Origin: Arthrinium phaeospermum
Taxonomy: Eukaryota; Ascomycota; Sordariomycetes; Amphisphaeriales; Apiosporaceae
DNA length: 64,000 bases
Direction of reading: 5' to 3'
Assembly: GCA_006503535.1 (NCBI GenBank)
Contig: QYRS01000012.1
Location: 1,364,001 to 1,428,000 of the forward strand
Each line of letters begins with the position of its first letter. Within the stretch, counting starts at the first letter, position 1. The translations under genes were made by a program, and so were the position numbers. Shown here one piece after another: positions 19,085 through 28,444 of this stretch. The notes under the pieces were generated by a model. That model was not told where the DNA came from. It did no database searches and worked only from the letters and a program-made list of their open reading frames with translations.

Positions 19085-20907
19085 TTAGCTACGGAATAAT
19101 CTCAGTCCCATCTCTTCAGCAGTGACGCCGCCCATCTCCTCGTCCTCAGAAACAGCATCTTCGTCCAGACATTTTCGACTTGTTGTCCAAACAGGGTGCC
19201 AAAGAGGCGATTGATGGCAGATGGCTCCCATTGCCTGCGGTCTTCGGGCGCCATGAACTCCTGAAGCTTTCGTGGACGTTGAACCTCATCTTCCTTCCCT
19301 TGCTTGCCTTGGTATCGACATTCTTCTTGGTCTTGGCCTCCTTCACAGCCGCGTACCGAAGCGTGGCTGTTGGTCCAGTAGTAGCCGCCGCATCAGCGGT
19401 GCGTTGGTCGACGAGCTCCTTCAAAGCAGCTGGTAGAAATCGGCGTCGTCGTAGATATCCGGGTCCTCGGTCACCTTCTTTGCAACCTGGGCAGGAGCAC
19501 AAGAGCGCGGTGTACGCGTACGCTTGACAAGCCTCTCGGTGCCTTCAGGATCCTGCATCTTTTGCTCCAACCAAGCGGTCAGGGATTGTTGACCCTTGGC
19601 TTGCTTGTTCCGGAAACCCTGCTGGGCAGCAGGATCCATGCGCGCTTTCTTGACCTTGTCATCCCAGTTTTGGAGAACATTCTTCCGGCGAATATGGCCC
19701 TTGGCCTCTATGTCTTGCATCTTCTCCCAGATATCCTGGCTTGAATCGTCCGTGTCGATTGTCCGCTTTCGCTTCTGGCCAGCACCGGGTTGCATGTCCG
19801 TACGGAATGCGTCAATAGCATTCCATAGCTTGATCGCAGCAGCCTCAGCGGCTTCGTATGGCTCATTTTGATCATCGGAGGAATCGACTGTCGGTATCGT
19901 ATTGGAAGCGACGATAGCCTTTTGAAGGCGTATCCGAATGTTGAGAGCCGCATCGAAAGCTTTGCGTTGTTGGCGAACAGCCAGACCCTTTGCGACATCC
20001 TTCTGTAGAGAGTCCGAGCGATCCGGTTACGCCGCTCTTCCCATCGGCCTTCATCGCCAATTTGGCGAAATCCTTTTCAAGCTTCGACGACTTCTTGGGC
20101 GCCTCCTCGGCGCTCTCGTCAGAATCCTCGTCATCCTCTTGATCCTCGTCGTCTTCTGACTCGCCATCGTCGATGAAGCCGTCCATGTCATCGTCGGAAT
20201 CTTCTTCCTCATCGTCTTCGTCCTCCTCGTCCTCGTCCTCGTCTTCTCCTTCAAGCTCTTCTCCATCCTCCGACAGCTCGGCCTCGTCGTCCAGGAAGTC
20301 TGCAGCGGTGGGCCTAGCTACTCTCTTCCCCTTGACCGGCATGGGTTGCGAGCTGCCCCGGAAAGTGTATCCCAGTTTGGAGAAGTTTTCCTCGTCGGTC
20401 TCGCCAAAGGCCTCGTCACTGTCAATCTCGGCGTCTTCGCCCCCCTGCTCCTTTTGGTCCCGCTCGAGGTCGGCCTCGTCCGGATCGACGAAATCCTCAC
20501 CGTCCTCTTCGTCCTCTTCGGAGTCATCGTCTTCGTTCCCGTTCAAGAGGTCCTCGAGGGCATCCTCGTAGTCTTCCGACTCGGAGGACTGTTCCAGGGT
20601 CGCGGGAGACGCGGGTACCACGGTACGCAGGGCCGAGCTTGACGTCTTGCTTGCGCCTCAGCTTGGACTTTCCAACTGGGGCGTAGTGTTCGGTGCCGGC
20701 ATTCTCATCAACGCTGGCCTCGCTTCCGCTGTCCTCGTTGTCTGTGGCAGGGGCATCTTCCGGGTCGTAGTCTGTCGCAAGTTACCGTTAGCTAGGAAGC
20801 TTACAAGAAAACGGTTGCGCGTGGTAGGATGCATGGAGTAACTCACCCTTTGCAGGCTTCTCTTCCCAATCTTCGAATTGCTTCGCTCTACCCTTTGTTT
20901 TCGACAT
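19085..20907 (-). CDS. BFR2: BFR2 / AATF-Traub family ribosome biogenesis factor (frame disrupted)
   Basis: Bfr2/AATF is a nucleolar protein of the small-subunit processome. Exon 1 (20847-20907) encodes MSKTKGRAKQFEDWEEKPAK; a 75-bp intron (20772-20846, GTGAGT donor and GACAG acceptor) precedes DYDPEDAPATD. Then come GTEHYAPVGKSKLRRKQ and LGPAYRGTRVSR, a very acidic centre of Glu/Asp runs, LAVRQQRKAFDAALNIRIRLQ (the AATF leucine-zipper-like part), DDSSQDIWEKMQ and VLQNWDDKVKKAR. The C-terminal Traub domain includes TKASKGRKMRFNVHE and EFMAPEDRRQWEPSAINRLFG, and the end reads EEMGLRLFRS. About five one-base shifts are needed, near 20596-20602, 20003-20010, 19423-19425 (AAA), 19268-19270 (TTT) and 19172-19175 (TTTT). 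The second could instead be a 28-nt segment with GT...AG ends, but that is too short for a normal intron. An essential gene with intact codons otherwise points to sequence error. Confidence 0.88.
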
Positions 20908-21307
20908 GGCTACGGTGGTTGTCCTTGTCAATGGCAAACCGTTGGCTGGACCAGAAGAAAGTTGGTTCCTCAGCTGCGATCATGCCCCACTACCTTCTTG
21001 TACAAAATCCTCTCGAGAAATTTTGTCGGCAACAGGCGGCAGAAACTTTTAGCTGGGCCTGCATGGCACTAAATCTGCAGGGGTTGGGTGCTAGATTTAT
21101 GGGCGTTAGTGGGCCCCAAGTTACCTGAGCTTGGGACCTCAATGATGAATAAGTTAAGCGCAGGTTCACCATCTCAACCCGATATTGGCGATTGCTTTGC
21201 TTATAGGGTGATTTTCTTACGTCTATACTCTGATACTATTCTGATTCGATATTGAATTTTTGAATTGATACGTTCTCAAAGCCTCTGGCTACATCCGAGC
21301 CGCCAGT
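20908..21307. promoter_or_regulatory. Bidirectional promoter region between BFR2-like and IND1-like genes
   Basis: A 400-bp gap separates two divergent housekeeping genes. No extra gene is seen. Promoter activity is inferred from position only. Confidence 0.4.
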
Positions 21308-22412
21308 ATGAGTTCCAAGATCGGTGCACCTCGCCTCTTTCATACGCTAAGAGCGCTTCGACATGAGAATCCCCTTGTAAAGTCATTGCCAGCTTACTCT
21401 CAATCACACATTGGCTGATACCAAGTATAGGGACTACCCGTACTGGATCAATCCCGCGCATGCAGAGAGGTTTGCCAGAGCGGCGCCCCATCAAAGATGT
21501 CAAGAAAGTAGTTGCAGTGTCGTCCGCCAAGGGTGGTGTAGGCAAAAGCACAGTAGCAGGTACTCAAGCTGAAGCCCGACACTTCATATTTGTACTGACA
21601 AAACCAAAGCCAATTTGTCTTTGGCATTTGCTCGGCAAGGCCATCGCACCGGCATACTGGACACAGATATCTTTGGGCCTTCGATCCCGACTTTGTTCGA
21701 TCTGTCCGAGGAGCCGCGGCTGTCATCTAGTGAGCAGCAACTCCCGCATCTTGAATATTGAGGGTCTAATAATCTGAACAGACAACCAACTTCTTCCCCT
21801 ATCAAATTATGGCGTGAAAACCATGTCTATGGGCTACCTCGTAGGCGAGGATGCCCCGGTAGTCTGGCGCGGCCTGATGGTCATGAAAGCATTGCAACAG
21901 CTGTTACACGAGGTTGAGTGGGGTGGCCTCGACGTACTAGTCCTAGATCTGCCTCCCGGAACCGGAGATACTCAGTTGAGTGTAACACAGCAGATCGTGC
22001 TCGATGGTACGTTGACTTGGATGGGCAGGCAGCGCTCCCCTTATCCGCCCGGCTAACGCCCAACAGGTTCTGTAATCGTCACTACACCTCACACACTGGC
22101 CGTAAAGGATGCAGTCAAGGGCATCAACATGTTCAGGAAGGTGAACGTCCCCATCCTGGGAATGGTACAGAACATGTCGCTCTTCAACTGTCCACACTGT
22201 CACAATGACACTGCTGTGTTTGGTTCCAATGAGAGGGTCCACAAAGTGTGCAGCGAGCATAGTATAGACGTTCTGGGCGACATTCCATTGCACCAGAGTA
22301 TAGGAGATGATGGAGACAGAGGCAGCCCACAGTTGTCGCTGAGCCTGATAGCGCAAGGGCTGCGGCATTCATGCAAATCGCAAACAAAATCAGTATGCAG
22401 ATAGGCTTGTAA
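21308..22412 (+). CDS. IND1: Mitochondrial Fe-S assembly P-loop NTPase, Ind1/Mrp/Nbp35 family (frame disrupted twice)
   Basis: Ind1 proteins deliver iron-sulfur clusters to respiratory complex I in mitochondria. Predicted exons are 21308-21376, 21431-21559, 21610-21729, 21782-22006 and 22067-22412. An Arg-rich N-terminus ([17 protein letters not shown]) fits a mitochondrial presequence. [25 protein letters not shown] is split here for brevity: the Walker A motif is GGVGKS. Then follow [54 protein letters not shown] and [18 protein letters not shown] with the cluster-binding CPHC. Two one-base losses are needed: one at the start of exon 2 in a CCC run (21436-21439), restoring GLPRTGSIPR, and one near 22321-22325, restoring the usual end [19 protein letters not shown] up to MQIGL. 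All splice sites are otherwise good. The family call is firm; the Ind1 assignment over other Mrp proteins rests on the presequence and CPHC context. Confidence 0.87.
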
Positions 22413-22904
22413 GCATGTGCCAATAGTGCAATAGGTAGGGGCTACGATCAGGATATGGGTTGTTACATAGCGCTCAGGTAGACACTCGGATGTCTTCTGA
22501 ATGTTGGAGATTTACTTGACTGGATGGATCATGCATGGTCCGAAGCCCAAATATGCGTTCGTCTAGCGAATCATTGCAAAGTCTGTGATCACGGCAGTTT
22601 AGCATCCAGTCAACTTGGTACAATCAAAATGGAATCAAATAACCTCTGCTTCGCTATCTTTGCTGGTGCTGGATGAATACGCCCCAGTGTACGTCTCGAG
22701 AGAAGTGACCAAACGATCCGTCTTGCTCGCAGACCACGTTAGCATCCATCAAAGAACCATGCGGAAATCAAAAGAAGGAAGGGGGGAGCAAATCCTAAAA
22801 CTCCATTCCATGCCAGCGCCGCTCAACGCCAAATTATCTAGACTGCCCTTTGTACAACGGCATACTTCATATATGCAAAGGCTACCTGCAGGCAGCGTTA
22901 GTCG
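22413..22904. other. Shared 3' region of convergent IND1-like and SPF30-like genes
   Basis: No gene recognised; short frames here lack motifs. Confidence 0.45.
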
Positions 22905-23941
22905 TTAATCCAATTCTTCGTTCGCTTGGTAAATGTGGCGGCTCCTGGTGGGGTCTTTGCGCATGGCCTGTCCCGACCAGTAAAACCAACTGTGTATATG
23001 TTAGCAGAGTTGTCTTTGCTGTTGGAGTCGAGAACTGGTATCTTGACTTACCTCTACCATGTACACCATCAGGTGTCCGGAACATGCTGTCCTTCTTGGT
23101 CTTGTGGCCCTTGGCAAACTTGGACTTGGAGTTGAACTCTTGCCACTTGTTCTTGCCGGCTTCGAGTTCCTTGGTTGCCTTGATCTTCTTGAACTTGGGC
23201 TTCGCATCATCGGCTGGCTTCTCAGCTGCTTCGCGGTTCTTCTGGGCTAGCTCGGGTTGATGCTAGCAGCTGCCGAGATGACACCTGGGGCAGGGTTCGA
23301 CGGCGGGGGAGTGGCCGAGGGCGGAGCGAAAGGCGTGTTGTTCTGAACAGGCGTACCGTCGGCCTTGCGCTTCTGGGCGATCGGTCGGATATCCTTAGAC
23401 CGTAGCTGTTCGATCGTATCGTAACTCTTGAACTTGACGATGTAGATGGGATCGGTTGATGAACCTGTGATGGATGTGATGCGTGCGGTGTAGAAACCCT
23501 TGTCGCCCGAAACCCATTTTGCCGTGACAGTATCGTTGACCTTGTAGTTGACGGGACCAGCCTCGGCATCCTTCTCCTCTGCGGGCGCGGCCTTCTTGAA
23601 GGCGGGATGGTTCTCACGCGACCATTTCTCTTGGGCGGGTGGGGGAGAGGGCGCCTTGGACTTTGGCGGAGGTGCTGCTTTCGCAGGCTTTAGTTCAGCA
23701 AGGGTCTCGTTCAAGAGGTTGAGCGCATCGTCTAACTCAGATTTCAGAGCGAGAAGCTCGGCATTGCCAGGGTCGTCCTTGAGCCCTGCGTTCACAAAAT
23801 CGACCTGAGGCACGCAACAGTCAGTTGATGATCAAGGGCATGGGTCAGTGAGGCCCATGATATGGGGATGGGCACTTGGGCGGTACTGACCTGCTCTTGG
23901 TATTGATTGATGTCATCTTGGATGCTTGCGATATCAGCCAT
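22905..23941 (-). CDS. Tudor-domain splicing factor, SPF30/SMNDC1 family (frame disrupted twice)
   Basis: SPF30 proteins bind symmetrically dimethylated arginine on Sm proteins and aid spliceosome assembly in the nucleus. Exons are 23891-23941 (MADIASIQDDINQYQEQ), 23052-23804 and 22905-22989; the introns are 86 and 62 bp with good borders. The Tudor domain covers roughly residues 95-150 (NDTVTAKWVSGDKGFYTAR; IYIVKFKSYDTIEQLRS), followed by DIRPIAQKRKADGTP. The conserved C-terminal region needs a one-base shift near 23251-23256 to pass from AAASINP to ELAQKNREAAEKP and KELEAGKNKWQEFNSKSK, then DSMFRTPDGVHGR. Another shift near 22971-22976 leads to AMRKDPTRSRHIYQ and the end NEELD. Both shifts fall in G/C homopolymers. 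The tail pattern DSMFRTP...RSRHIY is diagnostic for the family. Confidence 0.88.
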
Positions 23942-25369
23942 GGTGACGGTCAAGGCGCAAAGATACGGATGTCGCGAAGAGTGAATCAATTATTCGTGAA
24001 AGGTTGGTTATGCGAAGCCCTCTGAAGGTATGTTGGTTGGAGACTGGTGGTGGGTTCGATCAATTCGGTCGGGATAGGTCGTGGCGTTCAGTCTCTCAGG
24101 TTGGAGCTGTTCGCATCCACTAAAGCCTTTGGCACGCAGCACCCCTCGGTCAGGCAAAATGACTAACGGTCTACCCCGGTACATGCATATCTGCATTACT
24201 TATCTGTGTAATATTGCTATAGCGGGACATCACCCCCCCTATGTTCTGCCAACAATACGAGAAGGTCTGACACCATTATTTGCAGTAATCAACTTGTTAA
24301 GACAGATAGCTTCCACCCAGCTTCATACTAATCACATTGCTTTTGAGTGAGTAGTCGACGACTTCTTCACGTTGATTCGCAATCAGACCCACGAGCTCTG
24401 CGATTCTTTCAGTTCCCTTACATGTGGACAGTCACAAGTCAACCACAGTAGGCTCATGAAGTGCCTGGAAAGGTTCTGTGTTTGAGATAGAGCATAGTAA
24501 CACATTTACTTGCTATAAACCAAATACTAACACTGTCGCCCCAAGTCTTACTCGCCTTCTACTCAACAACCGCCAGGTAGTAGCGAGGAGTGTGCGGAAC
24601 ACAGCCAAGGCGGCCGTCAAACCAATTTTCCATCGCCGGAGGCCAATTTGAAGGATGGAAAGACTTCAGCATTCCGCATTAGTTGTTCCTGCCGCGAAAG
24701 GAGCCAACTGGCCAGCTACAAGTAGCCAAACCGGATTTTTGTCAGCAATGATGCTCACAGAAAGTAAAACGTGACAGTGGCTCATGGTACACTACACATG
24801 ATGGAATATACCAGATCAACATACCGTGAGTCATTTATGAATGTATGAATACATATGCATAGGTATGTGTACGTTTGCTTGTATGATTGACGGGTGCAGA
24901 GAAGGGGCAAAAGAAGCCAATCATGGAGGAAATCGTTGGTGCAGCCAACATGTAGAGAAACTGCCGTTCATATAGCCTGATTATTTATAGAAACGAACTT
25001 CCCAGAAGGTCTTGTGCTACTCAATATAGACACCAGTTGATTGAGTACAACTACTCTGCATTCTGCTTTGCTTTACTAATGCTGGAGCCAACACCGCCCA
25101 ATGCCTACTCCTTTACATAGCCCCTTTCGCCCCCCTTTGGTCCCCCGAAAAAGCAACATCACTCAGTGGAATATCTCGTAATATACCTCTGTGTGCTTTG
25201 GATCGGCGCTCCGTAAGCCTTTACCCCTTTCCATGCATTCCATCTCATTAGAGAGCCCAGGCTGATAACTTTGGCTCCCAGTACACAAACATACATTTCT
25301 CTTAGTTGTCGGTAGCAACCGTTCTAACACCGTCAAGTGGACGTCACAGATTGGCGTTCCAATCAATTT
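23942..25369. other. Intergenic region
   Basis: 1.4 kb without a recognisable gene. A TATG/CATA-rich stretch (about 24835-24880, with repeated TATGAATG, CATATGCATA and GTATGTGTACG words) is the only visible structure. No tRNA or transposon ends found. Confidence 0.45.
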
Positions 25370-25632
25370 GGAAGGTGTCGTAGACTTAACTACTAGATAA
25401 TTTGATCAGCTTGAAATGTATTGTGGACGTAGCTACTTGATACTCAGCTTAACTTAAAAGGTATCGTGAACGTAACTACTCGATGCTCTGTTCAGCTTGA
25501 AAGGTATCGTGGACGTAACTACTCGATACTCCGTTCAACTTAAAAGGTATCGTGAACATCAAAACTTGAAATTCCGTTCGGCTTAAAAGGTATCGTGAAC
25601 TGAATGTAACCACTCGGTGCTCTGTTCAGCTT
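25370..25632. repeat. Minisatellite, six diverged 43-bp units
   Basis: Six head-to-tail copies of a unit read approximately GAAAGGTATCGTGAACGTAA, then CTACTCGATGCTCTGTTCAGCTT. Units begin near 25370, 25413, 25456, 25499, 25542 and 25585; the last has a 5-bp insertion. Copies differ at several positions, so the array is old. Immediately downstream (25650-25735) the short word ATTCAATG recurs several times. Confidence 0.9.
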
Positions 25633-25995
25633 AATAATTACCGTCACTAACACCACTCAATGTCACTATTCAATGCCACTATTGAATGTCGGCGTTCACT
25701 GTCCCTATTCAATGTTCAAACACCATTCAATGAGAACTCTGGGAATAAAAGGCCGCATGATCTCCCCCGTAAACCAACTTCCCTTCCTCTTTCTTTCACA
25801 CAACTCGACTGCGCTCACACCAGCACGTGGGCACCATCTTGTTTCCCAAAGCCACCGAATAACTCGCCCGTTCCGCGACATACCTATTGCTCAAGCTTGA
25901 AAGCACACCCCCAATTGCAGCTCGACGCAATTATTCGGAAAGCAGACACCATATCTTTCCCTTCACCACAGTTGACAGTACCAGCCGCACCAAAG
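25633..25995. promoter_or_regulatory. Upstream region of the 26-kb gene
   Basis: It contains several ATTCAATG-like words (25650-25735) and then pyrimidine-rich sequence up to the start codon at 25996. It probably includes the promoter and 5' UTR; inferred from position. Confidence 0.35.
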
Positions 25996-26586
25996 ATGGT
26001 CAGTGTCCTATGGAAATCGGCGACGTTACGTGGAGTTTCAATTAACGAATAATTCATACAGGCTTCCTCTCTGAACCTGATTTCGGTCGCCCCTTCTAAG
26101 GGCATGAAGTACGGCGACTCAGGCATTGTCGCTAGCAAGAAGATCGACGATGCAGTCTTCACTGCCCTCAAGGCTGCCTACGTCGACAAGGCATCTTATG
26201 CCAAGCTCATGGAGGGAAACCCGGCTGAATTCAAGTCCGAGATCGACGCAATTCTCGGCAGTATGTTCAGCAACGCTGCCGCAGAGCCCCTCCTGTCGAC
26301 CCTGATGAAGGAGAACGACGGTATGGAGTTCCTCTCGAAGCTCCAAGCCCAGACTGCCTGGGCTACCGATCTCGACTTCACCGCTTTTGCGGTCTTCTTC
26401 CAGAGTCTTGTGAAGGCCCACAAGAAGTGGGAGGAGGGAGCCGGAGTGAACTTCGTGCTCCTCAAGAATGACTTCAGCAAGACTTCAGCAGAGGTGGCCA
26501 GTTTCATCAAGCTCGTGGGTGTCAACAAGTGGGCTGGTTTGGACGCAGAAGTCGAGCTTCTGAAGATGACGGACGGTTCGGACTAG
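25996..26586 (+). CDS. Predicted 175-residue helical protein, unknown
   Basis: The main frame reads ASSLNLISVAPSKGMKYGDS at its start, immediately after a CATACAG acceptor at 26061, and runs to the stop at 26584-26586. The frame has no ATG before Met-16. The best start is the ATG at 25996-25998 directly followed by a GT donor, giving an exon that consists of the start codon alone and a 63-bp intron (25999-26061) with a TTAAC branch-like site. The alternative is the internal Met at 26104. The protein is composed of predicted helices with repeated hydrophobic heptads (AVFTALKAAYVDKASYAKLM; FAVFFQSLVKAHKKW) and ends KMTDGSD. No signal peptide, membrane segment or family was recognised. Coding sequence is intact with strong codon bias to C/G in third positions, suggesting good expression. 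Confidence 0.7.
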
Positions 26587-26937
26587 AACACAACTACATT
26601 TCTAGCTAGTTTTCGCTGGAAAATCCACCGATTGACTGCCGATCGACGTGGAAACATGATAACGCGACCAAGAAGTTACGAAAAAGGAAATCGGTAATTA
26701 ATACAGAAAACGGCTTTTTAAGTCGCTAAAACACCCCCTGGGAAATGTGCCGACCATATGTGTTGATACATGTTTCGTGATCAGTTCAAAAGCCATGATT
26801 GCGTTTATCTTTGATGAGACCTTCGAAATCCACGTATTTCAGGTGCAGATCTTCCATCTGTAAATACTGCGGCTTTCCCAAGCTCCTAGAATGATACCCT
26901 GATGTATGTCGTAACCCTTCACGCCCCCCACCCCCGA
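26587..26937. other. 3' regions of two convergent genes
   Basis: No gene recognised between the unknown 26-kb gene and the minus-strand thioesterase. Confidence 0.45.
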
Positions 26938-27552
26938 TCAAAGCCTCGGTCTAGGCTGTACATACACAGCCTCCGCACTCGCGACAACCACCCCCTCACA
27001 ATCCATAACCGCCTCGAACACGAGCCGCTTCGCGGGCGTCTCCTGCCGCGACTTGGCCTTGACCACGATCCGCATCTGCGACAGCCTGCCGCCCTCCGGA
27101 TCCATACGGAGCGGCGCGCGGTACCGAATGTTCAGGGACGACGTCACGACGGGCGGCGGCTTCATCACGGCCGTGCCCGCCCCCTCGGTGCCGAGCTTGA
27201 TGATGAAGGCGAAATCGAAGATGCCCGCCAGGAAGGCCCCGTGGGCCATCCCCTTGAACCCCATGACCCCCGTGCCGACGGCGAGGAATATGTTAACTTC
27301 GTCGACCGGCTGCTTGCTGGCCGGGCCGCCATCAGGCACCTCGGCGGTGGCCAGGAGATGCGCGACGGTCTCGGGCGTGTTAAGTGTCTTGAGAAAGAAC
27401 TGGTCGGAGCTGGCCTCCGTGCCTCCTTCGGCAGCGGAGCCAGGCGGCGTCCGTACGATGGGCAGGACCCATATATTGTCCCGGTCGAGGTGTTTCGCGC
27501 ACCAGGGGACGGCGCGGAAGTATTCGAGCTCTGCGGCAACCTTTACATCCAT
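26938..27552 (-). CDS. Hotdog-fold thioesterase family protein
   Basis: The 204-residue, single-exon protein begins MDVKVAAELEYFRAVPWCAK and shows the hotdog signature around MGFKGMAHGAFLAGIFDFAF, where the His-Gly precedes the central helix, followed by VVTSSLNIRYRAPLRMDP (the long beta strand) and FEAVMDCEGVVVASAEAVYV. Such proteins usually cleave acyl-CoA thioesters in mitochondria or cytosol; this fungal branch (YFR..PWCA start) is mostly uncharacterised. No targeting signal is clear. Frame and length are normal for the family. The start at 27552 is the first ATG of the frame; a stop lies shortly upstream. Confidence 0.8.
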   Translation of the reverse strand: MDVKVAAELEYFRAVPWCAKHLDRDNIWVLPIVRTPPGSAAEGGTEASSDQFFLKTLNTPETVAHLLATAEVPDGGPASKQPVDEVNIFLAVGTGVMGFKGMAHGAFLAGIFDFAFIIKLGTEGAGTAVMKPPPVVTSSLNIRYRAPLRMDPEGGRLSQMRIVVKAKSRQETPAKRLVFEAVMDCEGVVVASAEAVYVQPRPRL

Positions 27553-27973
27553 TGCTGTGATTCAGGGAGTGCGGTAACCAAACCGTCAGTATGCTTTCTC
27601 ATGAATGCGGAGTCGGGACGGATATATTGACATTGGGAGTTTGGGTTGCTGTGCCACAAGCCTGAGGGGAAGACCCTAAGCGAGCGAGCCTTGCATATCC
27701 GCGACCAGGATCGTATTTGACAGCTCTCAAAGGGGCAATTCATCCGTGGAAAGTGCATTGAAACCCGTTCGGATTCTGGTATAAAAGAACAACATGTATC
27801 AACTATTTTCTGAGCCCCAAAACCAAATAGTTCCGGTTCAATAGCTATCATACGAAAGGCACCTATCTGGGGCTTCGACTTGAACCCAGAGAATACGCCA
27901 GGGAGAAGGGGCCAGGAACGGGATAAATTCCCACAAATCTATTTACATGAGCCGCTACCACATACTACCACAT
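27553..27973. other. Intergenic region between two minus-strand genes
   Basis: It holds the promoter of the thioesterase gene. No gene recognised. Confidence 0.45.
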
Positions 27974-28444
27974 CTAACTGGTACCAGAGCACCCGACGAA
28001 GTTGTTCCCTTTGGCGCCAGTGTGCGTGATGGCGCCGGCCTGTTGGCACGAGGTGTTGATGATGACACGGTCAGCACCGGGGCTCCCTAGATACGAAAAA
28101 AAGAATGTCAGTCATCTCTATTTCCAACAAATTCCCTCTCATGAGGAAGAGGAGCAGGTGGTACTCACCCCCGGTGTAGACGCCGCTGCTCTTGATGGGG
28201 AACTCCTGGTACGGACCCGCGACGCGGAAGTTGAAGCCCTCGTAGTTGTTGTAGGTATGGGGGTAGCTGCCGGCCTGCTTGCCGTCCTGGTAGTAGGAGC
28301 AGGCCTGCTGGGACGCCGCGTTGACCTGGGCGGCGCTGTAGGACGTGCTGCCGCAGGTGGTCGCGGCACGCTCTTCCAAGTTGGACGCGGGGCGGCGGCC
28401 GCAAAGGCCGCCAATAGCGGGAAGAGGGTGAGGAGGAACTGCAT
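27974..28444 (-). CDS. Secreted guanyl-specific ribonuclease (N1/T1/F1 family), one frame disruption
   Basis: These small secreted fungal enzymes cut RNA after G residues. Exon 1 (28169-28444) encodes a signal peptide ([19 protein letters not shown]) and most of the mature protein; an 82-bp intron (28087-28168, GTGAGT donor, CTAG acceptor) leads to exon 2 (27974-28086). All catalytic positions of the family are visible: Tyr and His in [13 protein letters not shown], Glu in GPYQEFPIK, Arg in GADRVII and His in ITHTGA. Cysteines at TTCGS, QACSYY, NTSCQQ and GCSGTS match the two family disulfides. Between the signal peptide and the mature part the frame is off by one base at a C run near 28389-28392, so the sequence as given does not encode a complete enzyme. 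This is one of only two such lesions outside the 7-23 kb interval. Confidence 0.83.

Noticed and set aside
7100..23300. Pseudogene cluster or repeat-induced point mutation
   Set aside because: Lesions are one-base indels, largely in homopolymers, not C-to-T changes or nonsense substitutions, and several genes are essential; sequence error explains more.
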